64,000 bases of DNA from the NCBI GenBank assembly GCA_037043455.1, contig JAWPHD010001131.1, positions 62,001 through 126,000 of the forward strand, written 5' to 3'. A program made the translations under genes and the position numbers. Positions 1 through 13,800 of the stretch are shown here, piece by piece. The notes below the pieces were generated by a model. It did not search any database. It was not told the origin of the DNA and was given only the letters and a program-made list of their open reading frames with translations. Position 1 is the first letter of the stretch, and each line of letters begins with the position of its first letter. This DNA comes from Cyrtodaria siliqua. Lineage: Eukaryota; Mollusca; Bivalvia; Adapedonta; Hiatellidae.

Positions 1-1682
1 TACTCTGTTTTCTGATTTAAAATGTCATTACTGTTTAATAATTACATTATGGCCTTTTCATCTCCACTATTAAAACACCAGACTTTCATGAATAAATAAG
101 AATATGCACCGAAAAAGTACAATCTGTCGAAGAAAACACACACACCTTCCAATCTTATAAAATACCTAGGCGTGAAATTAAACAATAATTTGTAATATTT
201 TTGCAACTTAGACATAATTTGAACACATACAATTGGAATAGCATTCCCCGATTTTTGAAATAAATCGTTGGATTAATGATATTATGAAAAACAACGAGCT
301 GAACTCACCTTTATTTTGTTATTTTCATCTTTGTCTCTACCTCGGAAGTGTCATCGACTCTCGTTTTCATATACCTCCAAAATGTGCTAGAGTCAATGTT
401 TAGTAACCGTGTATTAATACTTCAAGTTTCAATAATTAAAATACTTATACACCCATATAGTATTACAACTCACATGCTATCAAGGTCGCAAATGCAGCTA
501 ATGTCGTACCGACTGTAGTGTGATTCATAGCATAGAGGGAGTTGTGCTTACACATAAACGTACACTAGGAACCTGCTGTTGAACCGGTAGCGTCACCGGC
601 CGATTTCATTCCACACATACCATTTTATTTAATTTTAGGAAAGGAACTATACACGCGATGTCTTTCGTTCCATTTAATCTATCATATTTTATTTGTTTTT
701 GTATTTTATTGAAGTACAATCTGGTTAAACCACACATTAAATGGGTTACGGTTCTAAAGGTTCGTATTTCATAATGATGCTTGCATGACGTATTTACAAA
801 CCGTTTTGCAATATAACGCTAGGGCTGAATTATTTGATCATAGTTGCTTTGGATCAACTTAAGATAAATATCAACTGTTTAACCTAATATATGAAACGAT
901 CACGATATGGAGACGAATTACTCCACGGTTAATTCAATATACCATTAACATAATGTGAAACCACCACTATCTGAAGACAAATTACCCAATGGTCGATACA
1001 ATGTGCCATTAACATAATACTTATATATGAAACCACCACAATTAGGAGACGAATTGCTCCAAGCTGTTCCAAGATATCATTAACATAATGTTATATAAAA
1101 CCACCACAAACAGGTGACGGATTAACTCCACGGTTGATTTAATATATATTTAACATATATGAAGTCAATATGGTTAGGCGACTCATTTAATATATGAAAC
1201 CATCACGATCAGGAAATTAATTACTCTAGAGTAGAAACAATGTATCATTAAGTAATCCCTGTCATAAGATCATTTACTCTACGGTTGATAAAATATATCA
1301 TTAACATCTATGAAACCATATCAATTGAACTTGTCTAACATTATACAACTGAACTGAATTAGATGTTATAGCCGCACCAACAGCGAAGGCCATATGGAGG
1401 TTCTTCGGCTCCCATTGGTCGAGGAAGATCCCAGGTGGGTGCCCTTTCGGGAATTTTCGTGCACAGGCGGGCACCTGGGTAGAACCACCGACGTTTCGCA
1501 AGCCAGCTGGATAGCTTCCTCATATACAAATTTTTAGACCGATGAGGGATCGAACCCACAGCGGCGAGGGGCAGGTGATTTCAAGTCAGAGACTCTAACC
1601 TCTCGGCCTTTGTTTTGTTGTAGGCACTGGGATTGTCGATACATATCAATTAACACACATCATTTTGAGTAAGATTACGTAC
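1..1682. other. Flanking intron of gene A with one SINE
   Basis: AT-rich. From about 880 to 1300 a loose degenerate repeat recurs every 70-80 bases (ACCATTAACATAATGTGAAA-like and ATGAAACCACCACAAT-like phrases). A SINE occupies 1350-1612. No exon consistent with gene A was found here. Confidence 0.5.
1350..1612 (-). mobile_element. tRNA-derived SINE, type 1, copy 1
   Basis: Closely matches 34485-34762. Read on the minus strand it begins with a tRNA-like head carrying a B-box (GGGTTCGATCC) and then a body containing TGGTTCTACCCAGG and a GC-rich part. The head is slightly truncated compared with copy 2. It lies in the terminal intron of gene A in this window. Confidence 0.75.
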
Positions 1683-1836
1683 CGTTTAATGGCGGTGTAC
1701 TGTCGATCAAAACTCCATCTAAATTGGATTCTGCACACTGTTTTGCACCATTGCAAAATAACAATTTCACATCATAAACGCTTCCGTCATGCAAAGTCAG
1801 TCCAGTAAATTTATAGTCTCGAACGATTCCTGCCAC
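1683..1836 (-). CDS. Gene A exon 40: FN3-like repeat with IDSTPP; last exon in window
   Basis: Residues 2305-2355. YKFTGLTLHDGSVYDVKLLF, then CNGAKQCAESNLDGVLIDST and PPLN. Acceptor CATTTAG, donor GTACGT, phase 1, so the coding sequence continues left of position 1. Confidence 0.88.
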
Positions 1837-4800
1837 CTAAATGAAAATAATGATCATCCAGTGTGTATTTTATCATGTTATATGCACCGGAATGAAGTTT
1901 TGTATGCCAGTATTAAAGCTCAACTGTTTACTGTTACATTGATGTGGTAAAGCCAGAATTATGATAAAACTAGTGCTCTCATTTAGAAATATCAAACTTT
2001 GTTAAGATACACACACTGAAATGTATTCAAAGCACTTTCAATTTGTCAAAGTGTATCCAAGTGCTATCAAACCATAACTTAGTTGATGATAAGTTAAATG
2101 ACAGCATGTATCCAACTACTATCAAACCATACCTTAGTTGATGATAAGTTAAATGTCAAAATGTATCCAACTACTATCAAGCCATACCTTAGTTGATGAT
2201 AAGTTAAAGTCTCCACCAACATGCGACGATATTGACAGATACTGTGTTTCTATGTACGACTCGGTATCCTCTATGTTCCATGCCACTCTTATCATAGACC
2301 GAAGGATTGACGTCATCAAATCAAATGTTCCTATAGGAGATAGAGACAATGGTTCCACTACAACCGGAGGTGTGTCATCCACAATAAACCCGTTTGACGT
2401 TGACTCGACGAACATACCTTCAATAAAAGCAGCAACTTAGATTTGAATTATATATAGCAATCAATAGAACAACTAATCGCATGTCTAGATAGCTGAATGG
2501 TTAGAGAACTGGTGTTGGAAGTTAGATATCATGAGTTTGAATTCAGATTGAGGCATATTTTACGCTTTATCCCTAACACATGCCAAATAAATAATACTAT
2601 AATTACACAAATAAAACAGTCTTACTTGCAATGTTTTATTGTGGCTGACTTTAAATGGGACACTTTGAAACTAAACCTAAATAGTATAATAACATATAAT
2701 GTGATATTTATGCAAGAAACTGATTTTATAGTACATATATGGCGATTTTTTTATTTACACTGTCCCGGTTTTTTTGGATGATCTTATCGTACGAGTGTGG
2801 TTTGGTGCACCCTAGAACCTGGGTTAAACCCACAGCTTTCGTTTTGCTACTGAACGAACCAAGGTGGTAGCCCTATTGTCAACCCTTTTGTGTTTGTGCT
2901 GTCACATACTTGCCTTTCCCTTGTTAATTTTGTTTTGTATGCGTGCTTATGGTTTACTGTTTTATGTGAAAGCTGCATTTCCTGTTCAACATTTATATTT
3001 TTAAAACAATATAAGCAGATCCGATTTCTGCTCAACCCAGACTTAGAGCATGAAGAGGGCGTGAGCGATAGCAAGCATTTTTCACTACTGTGCATGAACA
3101 GTCTTGATCAAACAGAGACGGCAATAATTTTTGTATTCATCGTGTTAATCGATCTTCAAATTTCTTCTTTTATGCTCTTTTTTTATGCCCGTGAAGAGCG
3201 GCATATAGTAGTCCCACCGTCCGTCAGTCAGTCCGTCTATCCGTCAGTCCGTCCGTCTGTCCGTTCGTCCATACAATCACAACAAGACGACGTGTCGCGC
3301 ACAAAATCCAGGTCCATGGCTCCAAAGTCAAGGTCACACTTAGAGGTCAAAGTAATTTCGGGGGCATTTGTCACTTACAGTGACATTTCTTGTTTGTTTA
3401 ATGCAATCAATACGTTTTTATTCCAAATGGTTTATTAAAATTAGCAAGGCAAAATGTTGACGTTATCTTATACTGCTTATAATAACGTAAATATGTTAAT
3501 GTATAACCGTATTTAAGTATAAAACGAACCTGCATTATTATACGCTCTAATGGTTGAGAACAACCTTTTACCGACAGGGAGTGTGACATCTAGCTCCGTC
3601 TTTAGATCGAAGTTGAAAGCTTCCTCAGTTTTGTGTACGTTGGTCGCCGGCAATATATCGTCAGTACCCTTTGTGGTTCCCACTCGCCACACGTAGTGAG
3701 ATATACCAGACTGAGGATCGACAAATCCATACCACGTACAACCAACTTGTATTCTGCAAATATAATAATCGTCATTAGAAAACACATTTCGAACAGGTCA
3801 TCAAATAGGCTACTATAATTTATTTCCCCGATAAATTAGAATGAGGGTGCGATTTCAGATCCGGTTTTGTCATTGATTGTTGAAAACCGTAAAAGCATAT
3901 ATATACTGGCTCAGACTTTTGCTTGACTCTTACGTATATATAATGTGTTTAATTTCATTAAATATTTATTTACTGTTGAATTTTGTGCAAACTATAAATT
4001 TATCATGCCGGTTTTATACACGATTTCAACTTGCCTTGAAGCTTGGTACTGTATATCTCTCCCTTCCATTCCGTCCAATACACGGCCTTGTATCGGTGGG
4101 CTAGTGTCAACCACGACGCCGTCAGATGTCGCAGATGCACACAGGTCAGCTGTATTGCAGGCCGTTATTGTGACATAATATCTCATTCCTTCTGCCAATC
4201 TTAACATCGAAAGCGACAAATCTGCTGACAGAAAACAAAACATACGAAGGTTATATAGAGGATATGTCTTGGATAGGAAAAAATGTTAAGCTCTTCATGT
4301 AACAGTGAGAAAACAAAATATGTTTACAAGTTTGAATAATCGAACTAGAAATGAAACATATCTGGTATTCACAATAAATTAACAAATGTTATGTTTATTA
4401 ATACATTGCATTAGTCTAAAAATGTTTTTCAAGCATCGATGAGATATTTTGACAGTGTACCATATCACGACAAACAAATTGATTACTAACTGTATGACTT
4501 GATGTACATCTTCTGAGGTGACAGTCAGTCCAAAGGCAATTAAATGAACATTACCGTTCCTAACACCAATCGGTTGCTTCACCAACACGTCGTCGCATTC
4601 TGGACACGACCCAACTCGGACGTAATATTCCTTAACGGTGCTGTGGGCATCATTAAAGTCCTCCCAATGTGACTCTAATGTTGACGTGATTGACACGTAG
4701 TCCACATCGCGATATTTGTCATCATCTTTACGGGGACCATCATATACATGTCCTGCCACAGGCGGAGAAGCATCGACTGTAAATGCCCACGATATCGCAG

Positions 4801-7800
4801 TCGTGTATAAACTGGCATTATTGTACGCCTGTAAAATAGTTGCCCAAACGAGCAGGACTATCAAGAGAGAGGTTTGTTTAAATGAATCTTACTAGTTTTT
4901 TAAGATTGAGCAGATAATTAACTATTGATGGACAGGATCGTCTGTTACGTTCATAAAATACTAACACGTTCCTCATGAAAGACATGCATAATGATATCTT
5001 CAAATTTAAAAAAAAAGTAGAGAGCATTTAACAGTATTTGAATTTGCAATATTTCCTGAAGATGTTTATAAAAAAAGGATCTTCAAAGTGTTAACATTAA
5101 TAATTTATAGAAACGTATATAATAACCCAATCCAGACACAGAGAGTTAGTATCATTCATTTTAATTGTAATCACAGAAAACACAAAGACATGCAACGCCA
5201 GATGGCAGTTTTAAGATGCTAATTTTAATTAGATGCAATGTATTTTACTTATACGTGGTTGACATGGTTGATATGTTTTACAGTAAATTCAAATGTGGTA
5301 GTTTCTTCGATAGCAGTGGTTTTCGCCTCAATATGTGGTGTTTGTTGAATTATATGCAATGCAGTTACATCTATATGTAGAAAATGAATCGTTATACATA
5401 ATGTATTTACCATTAAATACTGTCCATGAACAAATATATGTAGCGGTATTGTACTCACATGCAGTGGATAAACCATTAACATTATGCGATGCTTTACGAG
5501 GTAAATATTTATGCTTAAGCGCCCCTTGGAAGTAATGAGACCATCCCAGTGGGGTCGATGTTCCCTTGTTCCCTGAAAATATTACCCAAAGTTTCCTTGT
5601 TCATGTTGTTCCCCAAAAACATTTTGCTTTGTTCCCCACAAATATTTTTCCAATGTTCCCTGTTCCCCAAAAATAAATGGCCATGTTCCCTTGATCCCCA
5701 AACCCCCTGGGAGACTCTCAGAAATCGTCATATTTGTGACATTGGTCTGCGGGTTTTAGACGAAAGGCAGGAGAAAGGTCGGGGTGGGGTTGTGTGTGTA
5801 GGGGTGGAGGAAGAGGGAGGAGAATGGGTCAGTAATGTGCTTACATGACGGGGGGTAAGACTTTCTGAATATAAAAATTTGAAGGAACGAACTGCTTAAG
5901 ACAAATTTTCCAGTGGGATATTTTGTCAAACGAGGTCTTTCGAGGGGCTGGGGGTGCGAATATACAGTTTTCGTGAGGGTAGAGAAAGTCTTTATATGGG
6001 ACATTTACCTTTACTGAAATAAAATAGGCATGACCCTCGTTCAGAGTTATATTATCACTAAGACTTGTCTGACCACACTCTTCTGTCGTATCGGTGAAGG
6101 TCATTACATCTTCATATCCTGGATGAGTTCCAACTGACCAGCTGAAGTAGGAAATTCCACTCTCTGGATCAAGGAATACACCAGTCCAACTGTAATTGTT
6201 ACAATATTACGCATATTATATAATAACATAACGACGTTAAATAACGACGTTTAACGTCGCGATCTTTGTGAATATGCCGAATATAATTCCAAGGAAATCT
6301 GTAAGAACAAAGCCCAACTCAGTACTATTTAGTATTAAGGCACATAGTTATAAAATCAGTAAGTCATACCATAGAGGTGATAATCATAAATCTCACCACC
6401 ACGTTGTACGTACCATGCTGAAACAAACGCACTGTCTGTAATGTGACGAGACTTTAGCTGAATCCGTTGTTTTGTAAGTATCGGAGAGGTTGTATCTACC
6501 TTCATGGCTGACGAACTGCCATTGGATGATTGGCCAGTGAAGTCAAATGCTATATTAGAAACATAATAAGCGAATATGGTATTTCAGGATATCAATTTAA
6601 GGGAGAAATACGCACGAGTCTGTAAATAAATAACCCAACGCTAACAGTGCGACACTACTATAGAAGTAAATATTCATTTTAGAAGAAAACATGGAATCAA
6701 GCTGGTCATATGTTTTATAATATATTATACATTATCGCATGCCTGAGAGTACTTTCTATTGTTCAAATTCGTATGATACAGGAAAGCGAAAGTGTACTGA
6801 TATTTCGTATAACGAAACACTTTTTTAAAAAAGTGGTTACTGATAAAACAGTCATAGAATATCCACTCTAGAACTAATACTTATACGAGTACACTAAGGT
6901 GATGTCAGTGTTATTGTCTATGTTATGTCAATGACCGATGTACTACAAACAAATACGTGACCTTTTTTCTCTGCTATAAACTCCATTAACACAGGATGAG
7001 GAGAGAAAAAGGAAATATATGAGGATCTTATTAAAATATATATCAGCTTATATTACTCTATGAGAGAGTCAGTTTAGTCTCAACTATAGTCACCACTTGA
7101 ATTGTTGATATACTTAGTAGCATAATTAAACAATCACCTTGTACAGTGGCGAAGTATGTATGACCACTCTGCAGCCTGAGGTTGTGGAAGGTCACGTGGT
7201 TTGTCAATCCAACGTTTCTGAATGTAATTATGTCTGTGCCACCTATCGACGTTCCTGGAGAGATATTAGATGACGAGTTAATAGAGTGACTACTGTCTGA
7301 ACATGTTTTGTTAATTTATACAGATACTTGCTTTGTGGATTTCGAATCTTTTTTATATTTATATTTGCATCTTTATGTTATACTTATGTTGCCTTATATG
7401 CTGCCTAATAGTTGTTAGGTGATAAGGTCTGGCAGAAATTTACTCTTATATTTGTGGTTTCGTATACTTTGCTTCTATTTTTCCTACATATGTCGGAAGG
7501 TATATACTACTGGTTCTACTCAGGACTAAGTGAGTGGTCTGCATCCAACACTAAACAATCGACCGTCATAAAGTAGCATAAAATGTGCTGAATGCTATAT
7601 TACGTGTTTGACTTTTGTACCAACATTTAGGAAGATCAACTTTTATTACTAATACTAAATAGCTTTCAGCTTTCTACACATGCTTAGTATGATAGTATAT
7701 TCTTTTCATGTTTATTAGTTTAATAAAGCCGTTTAATATAAATATTATGCACACATGTTTTGATGTTTTTTTTGTTGAATTTCTTAAAATCCCAAATAAC

Positions 7801-10800
7801 TCCAAATGCGCTTTACATGTTAGGTTACAACTTTCAACGTGTCTTCATTTCAGATTGAATGTCCATGTCATGGATAGAAGATGGATAGAAGTTATATTTT
7901 GCCTTAATTTTGATTAGGCAGAATTATGCACTCTTCGCAGTCAATGCCGTCGTCACATATACGTAGTTAAAATATATATTCTACATGCGTGCGTATATTC
8001 TGAACACGTCTATAGAATGATCGAAGCTCGTTTTGAATCACTTGCCTATATAATAAATATTATATATCAATATGAAAGTGTTTAAGGATCTATAAAAATA
8101 AGGATTTACAATAACACAGCATAGTTCAAGTAATAGTTTGTTTAAAATACTTGTGTCGATATATGGTAATTTTGTGTATGTCATGCCACTCTTGTTAATG
8201 AATTAGAGGTATTCAATACTGTTGCAAATTTAAATCCTTATTTTGTACTGCATACGCACATTTAAACTGTTAACTGACAAGAAATAAGTACCTAGAGCGA
8301 CTTGGTATGCTGAAATACCGCTTGTATGTACACTATATCCCTCCTCGTCGACATCCAGAAACGAATTCCAGTTGACAGTCAGATCTGATACTGATGTCTG
8401 TAATGGTAAAATTGGCAGTTGCATATTAGTTTTAGCAACACAAACACATTCGCTATTTAGTATGATACAGTTAAATTAATTTTTTGTAAAGTATACCCTA
8501 TCAATACAGTTCTAGAAAAGGGCGGTGCCAACAGATCAACAGTAACACCGTCACTACACAAGAACTTGAACATTACCTTATATTTGACAGACATTTGTCT
8601 ATCCATATTGTTTTAGAAATATGCAGTATCAGCTGTACAGGATAATCTTGTTGGTTAGAGATTAGATCATGGCGGGGATTTCTTTATTTACACTGTCCTG
8701 TTTTAATGGGATGACAGTAGGGTAAGTGTGAGGTTTGGTGCACCCTAGAACCGGTTTAAACCCCAGTGGCCTTTGTTGCCACTACCGTTCCAGGGCGGTA
8801 GCCCTATTGTCAACCCATTTGTGTTTGTGATGTCGCTTGCATTTTTTTATTACTTTTGCCTTCCCGTTTGTCTGTATGCGTGTTTGTTTTTGTGTTTTGT
8901 GGTTGACTGTCGTCCTTGAATACTGCTTTCCCTGTCCGATATTTTTATCTGTCTTTACTTCACCAGAACTAAAATGTACCTGATACATTTGGCCTATGTT
9001 ATTTCCTATCCACACACTTCGAGGAATGGGTGGCGTCATATCTACAGTTATACCGTCACTACACGAGCTTATTTCTTCCAGTACTTGGGTCCAGAGCTCG
9101 TGCTTCAGGCTTGTAGCATTTGCGTGTACACATACAATATACCGATGACCATGAATCAGTTCTTGCTCGTCAAAGAAAACATTTATATACGATAAATCTG
9201 TAAAATAAAATAAGGATGCTTTTGACAAGAGGAAGTTCATGTTTTGCACAAAAAAAGGCAAATGACTATATACATATACTATCATTATGGATAATCCATA
9301 TGCTTTGCCACAGGGTCATGTAGTCAGTTATGGTTATAGATACAAAGTTACATGTTTCATTGTGGACATTATCATTTTTTATGATTAGCGTACATCAAAT
9401 ACCTTCGAAAACAGCTCCCACATTTACTGAACATATACTATGGCTAGTTTGTTGAAATAAAATTGAGAAATAACCAAAGTCTAAAATCAGACGAATGATA
9501 TAGTTAAGTTAAAAGTAGGACATCAGCTGGCTCTCTATAGCCTAATGGTTATTGTCAATTCGGAGGTCTCGATTTCGGATCGTGTGTTATGCAAACTATT
9601 TCTCAAAGATTAGAACAGTGCAGTTTTTATGTTGCTATATCGAACGACGGATTAAATGTGATATCCTAAGTTTTATCTCCTAATGTACGGGGTTAGATAC
9701 ATACTGAAAAGGCGATCTCTTGGAAGCAACGAACACAAACAAGAGATACAAATAACAGACTCGGTTTTATAGAGTCGGTTCATGTTATATAATTTATTTT
9801 TAATTCTATACATTATTAATAATGAAAGATGAAAGATTTTTTATCTTTGCTTTTATAGCAAAGCATCACTTGTATTTGAAAAGCTTCAAGAAAAAACAAA
9901 AACAAGTCTGCTACATTATTCTATTGTTTGTTCATTTCCACCAAAGTATTAATTCCCAATGATTTTATGGAAATATTAACATACCAGTGTTTCCGCATTT
10001 GACAGCATCCGGGTGTGTACACGGGTGGGGTAGCTGTAATGCAGCAGGTTCTTTGTAAAATATTGATGGGTCTTCTTCCTTTATCTCCAGAATGGCCCAT
10101 GTATACTCTTTGTGTCTGATTAAGAATGAAAACGTACTTATATTACTCTTTAATGGTATAATTAGGCATGCTATGCATAACGGTGCGCATTCATCTTGAT
10201 TCTGTCCAGAAATCTGCTAAATTGAAGCTACACAGTTCGATTATAAAGGTACTAACATATTTAAGTGAACGATTCACAGATTAAGTCAATGTAAAATCGG
10301 TTTAAAATCATGATCTCGATATAATAAATATCAAATTCATACAGTCTTCATGCAGGTAACATCAGTTAAACAATACGGCTTTAAATCTGTTTCATAATAT
10401 ATACTGATGAGGGAGGTATTTGAACCAAGGATTGTGCGAGTTCTCTCACTACGAATGAGAAGTCTATATATGTATATGTGCATATCTAGACAAACATGTA
10501 TCTTTTTGAAAGTATGAACTATCGTTGAAACCAATGGGTTTCAAAAGCCACGTTGTTATGCTAGCAAATGAAAAAAGTACACCATTTGATGCATCTCGGC
10601 GGCGTCATGACGGCCTAATTTGACGGCTTAATCATAAATCTAATTGTAATGGACAAAAATCAGTAATACATGAACGCATTAACTACAAGTTACAATAACG
10701 TATTGTTTATACACTTTATAATGTGTACAATTGTACCTATGTACAAGATAATTAAAACATATTCTCTGATCTGTTTGTTAAGAATGACTTCTAAAGAAGC

Positions 10801-13800
10801 ATGGCAAACATCTATATTTGTTTGCCTCAATCCGCTTTGAATTGAAATTGAAAAAATATTTGAAGCATACACAACTAAATATATATATTAAAAACCGAAC
10901 AGGAAAAGCAGCATTCAAGGACGACAGTCAACCACAAACAGACACACTTCATTTTTGTATTTGCAATGACATGCAATTCAATTTTAGTCTAAGCTAAATT
11001 TCTACGTTTACATTACCTCAATGTGGGCCACACAGCAGATATGATGTTATTGTGTAGAGTATAGTCCATGTCGTCATGCGACCAAATGTCATTTTCTTCC
11101 ATTGATATCGGCAGTCCTTCGTGAATGTCTCCTGAATAAGATACTGATACGTACTTAAATATGTGGATTCTATCAGTACAGCCAATTAATGAAAGGTTTT
11201 GTACAGCGGACCATGTTAAAAGCTATTGATGTGAATTGTTCATTCTCCCGCTTATTCTTCGCAGGCCATTGTTGCCTGGCCATATTTAGATTTAAATGTT
11301 TGAACTTGCATCGTTAAACAGGCAAGTATTACTATACTACTGTAATATCAAAAGGGGTCACTGTGTTTTTCTACGAACTTTATCAAAATTTATAAATTAT
11401 GTCTGTTTCTACGTTGTCACCGAGTTGGTACATTGTGTAAGAAAAACATCGCAAAATAATATGATTATGAAACGTACCTGACGCTTTCGCATGTTCTCCC
11501 ACAACATCTATGACGACATTTGGTCTAACTTGATTGATGTCACTACAATTTCTAATCTCTGTAGTTATCGTTGATGACAAACCCGATCTAGTATATCCCC
11601 GAACAGTCAATTTCCAACACTTGGAAAATGCAATCTCTTTCTCAAGAGTAATGTCGAATGCTACCTAATGAATTGACATAAAACACAAATCAAACCTAAG
11701 GCCTATGAACTGGAAAAAAAACGATTGGCAAATAAAAAAGACGTAATTCTCATTGTTGTGCCTTCTTAGTCATATCTCAACAGTAAAACTAGTTGGCTGC
11801 TAATGTATTTTTGACTACATAACAGAAAAAACACATGCATTTTAAGCAAACAGTAAGTTTATGGATAAACACTTATCTATACATTAAGTAAGCGACAACA
11901 CAATCATAAAATACTTGGTAACAGGAATAATGCCTTTTAACGGTATGTGGCAAAAGAGGTCGTTGTAGGCTTAAACCAGGTTCTAGGGTACATCAAATTG
12001 ATCTTATCTTATCCTAATGCCATCCCAATTAAATGAACCAGTATAAATAAGGTAATCGCCGCCTATATTCTATATTCTCTAACAAACTAGGCAGCATACG
12101 TAAAGCACAAAGATGATCATGTATATATGAATCTAAAATACGAAAGCAAAGAAAGAAATATAAAAAGATCGGACAGGGAAAGTAACATTCAAGGAGGACA
12201 GTCAACCACAAAACACAGAAACAAACACGCAAACAGACAAACAAGAAAGCAAAAGTAATAATAAATGCAAACGTCATCACAAACACAAAAGGGTTGACAA
12301 TAGGGCTACCGCCTTGGAACGGTCAGTGGCAAAGTAGGCCACTGGGGGTTTAAACCGGTTCTAGGATGCACCAAACCTCACACGTACCCTACTGTCATCC
12401 CATTAAAACCGGACAGTGTAAATAAAGAAATCCCTACCATGATCTAATCTCTAACCAACAAGGCAGCATTAATAGGCAATATAAGTAAAACACAAATATT
12501 CTCGTGTAAATATAATACAAAAAAAAACAAAAAACAATAGCCTAGAAAGCCACAATGAAGGTACTGAATGACTTGGCAAAAGCCAGAGCAACAAGAGAAT
12601 AAATGAAGCCACACAGTAAGTACGTTTGCCTTGTGCAGAAGCCAGCAACGCGAGAATAAACTATTAATGGGACAACAAGACGAGATTGAAGACACATTAA
12701 AAGTTAAGAATGTTCTTGCTGGTTTCCAATTATGAAATATTGTCTCTGTTTATAATAAATAGGTTGTTTAATGTCAGGAAGTTAAACACGTTTTATTGAA
12801 TGAATTTACATAGACATTATTTTATAGGCTTTTGTGAAATGCACAGAAGTATTCATTTATAAATGCATTTATAAACTCTATGCTTGCTTTTGGCAATTTG
12901 GCTGTAATTAGTAATACAGGTCTATTATAACAGAAAACTATACGATTATGGAGGTATCCCTATGGAGACATATTCGGAGAAACAAATTATTTACAAATAT
13001 TGCTATCGCACTATGATAAAATTAATTACCTTGTCAGTGTCAGTTTTGACAACACTCATTCTCCTCCACTTGGTCAAAAGCCGTCCATTATCGTCATTGT
13101 CCGTAAACGCCCATTCATAATGATCTATTGCCTCTTGAGCTTCGACAATCTCTTCAATGTCAGCGTCATGGAAGGGTAGAAATTCAGCGATTATCTTTGA
13201 AAAAGAGAGTACGATTTACCTAAGTTCAATGGCATACACTTCAAACATTCAAAATGAACCACAACTATAGAGATCGTCAGCATATTTCATGTCAGTATTA
13301 CAGAATTATGGAACGATAGAAAGTCGATAGATTTAATCAGAAAATAAAATACGATACATTCAATTGCATATCAAACACAGCAACAACAACATCAATCAAA
13401 ACTACGTGCAACAACAGCATTAACAAGTGAATCAAAAATATTTTAAAAACTGCTGTCAGTCAGTATAACAATAACAGGGAATTACTATTATTTTATTTCA
13501 AACAATTTGATGAGATTATAAATATATTTACCTTATTTTCTGCATCATTATAGTGGACATGCAGTTCGCTGATAGTTGGTGGATTTGGAATAACTGTCAC
13601 TCCGTTACTAACTAGGGGTTGGAAACAATGAGTCTCGGCACAGTATTTGAGCGAAATACGATATCTCCGTCCAGGTTTTAGAAACAACTCGCTGCTTTTC
13701 AAGTGCAATGACGTCTTAATATGTTCGTATTGTTTAAAAAGTGTCCAGTAGTCTATAAGAACAAAAAATAACAGGCTCAATATTTGAAATTTAAAATTTT

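Noticed and set aside
2890..3438. 182-codon plus-strand frame
   Set aside because: Spans an interspersed repeat and a CCGT-rich repeat, with no recognisable domain; lies in an intron of gene A.
4379..4554. Extension of exon 36 to a GTTAGT donor at 4490
   Set aside because: Would leave in phase 2, while exon 37 needs phase 1; the GTAATG donor at 4554 fits.
6370..6413. Longer exon 34 ending at a GTATGA donor
   Set aside because: Leaves in phase 1 and destroys the WTGVFLDPESGI reading in exon 35.
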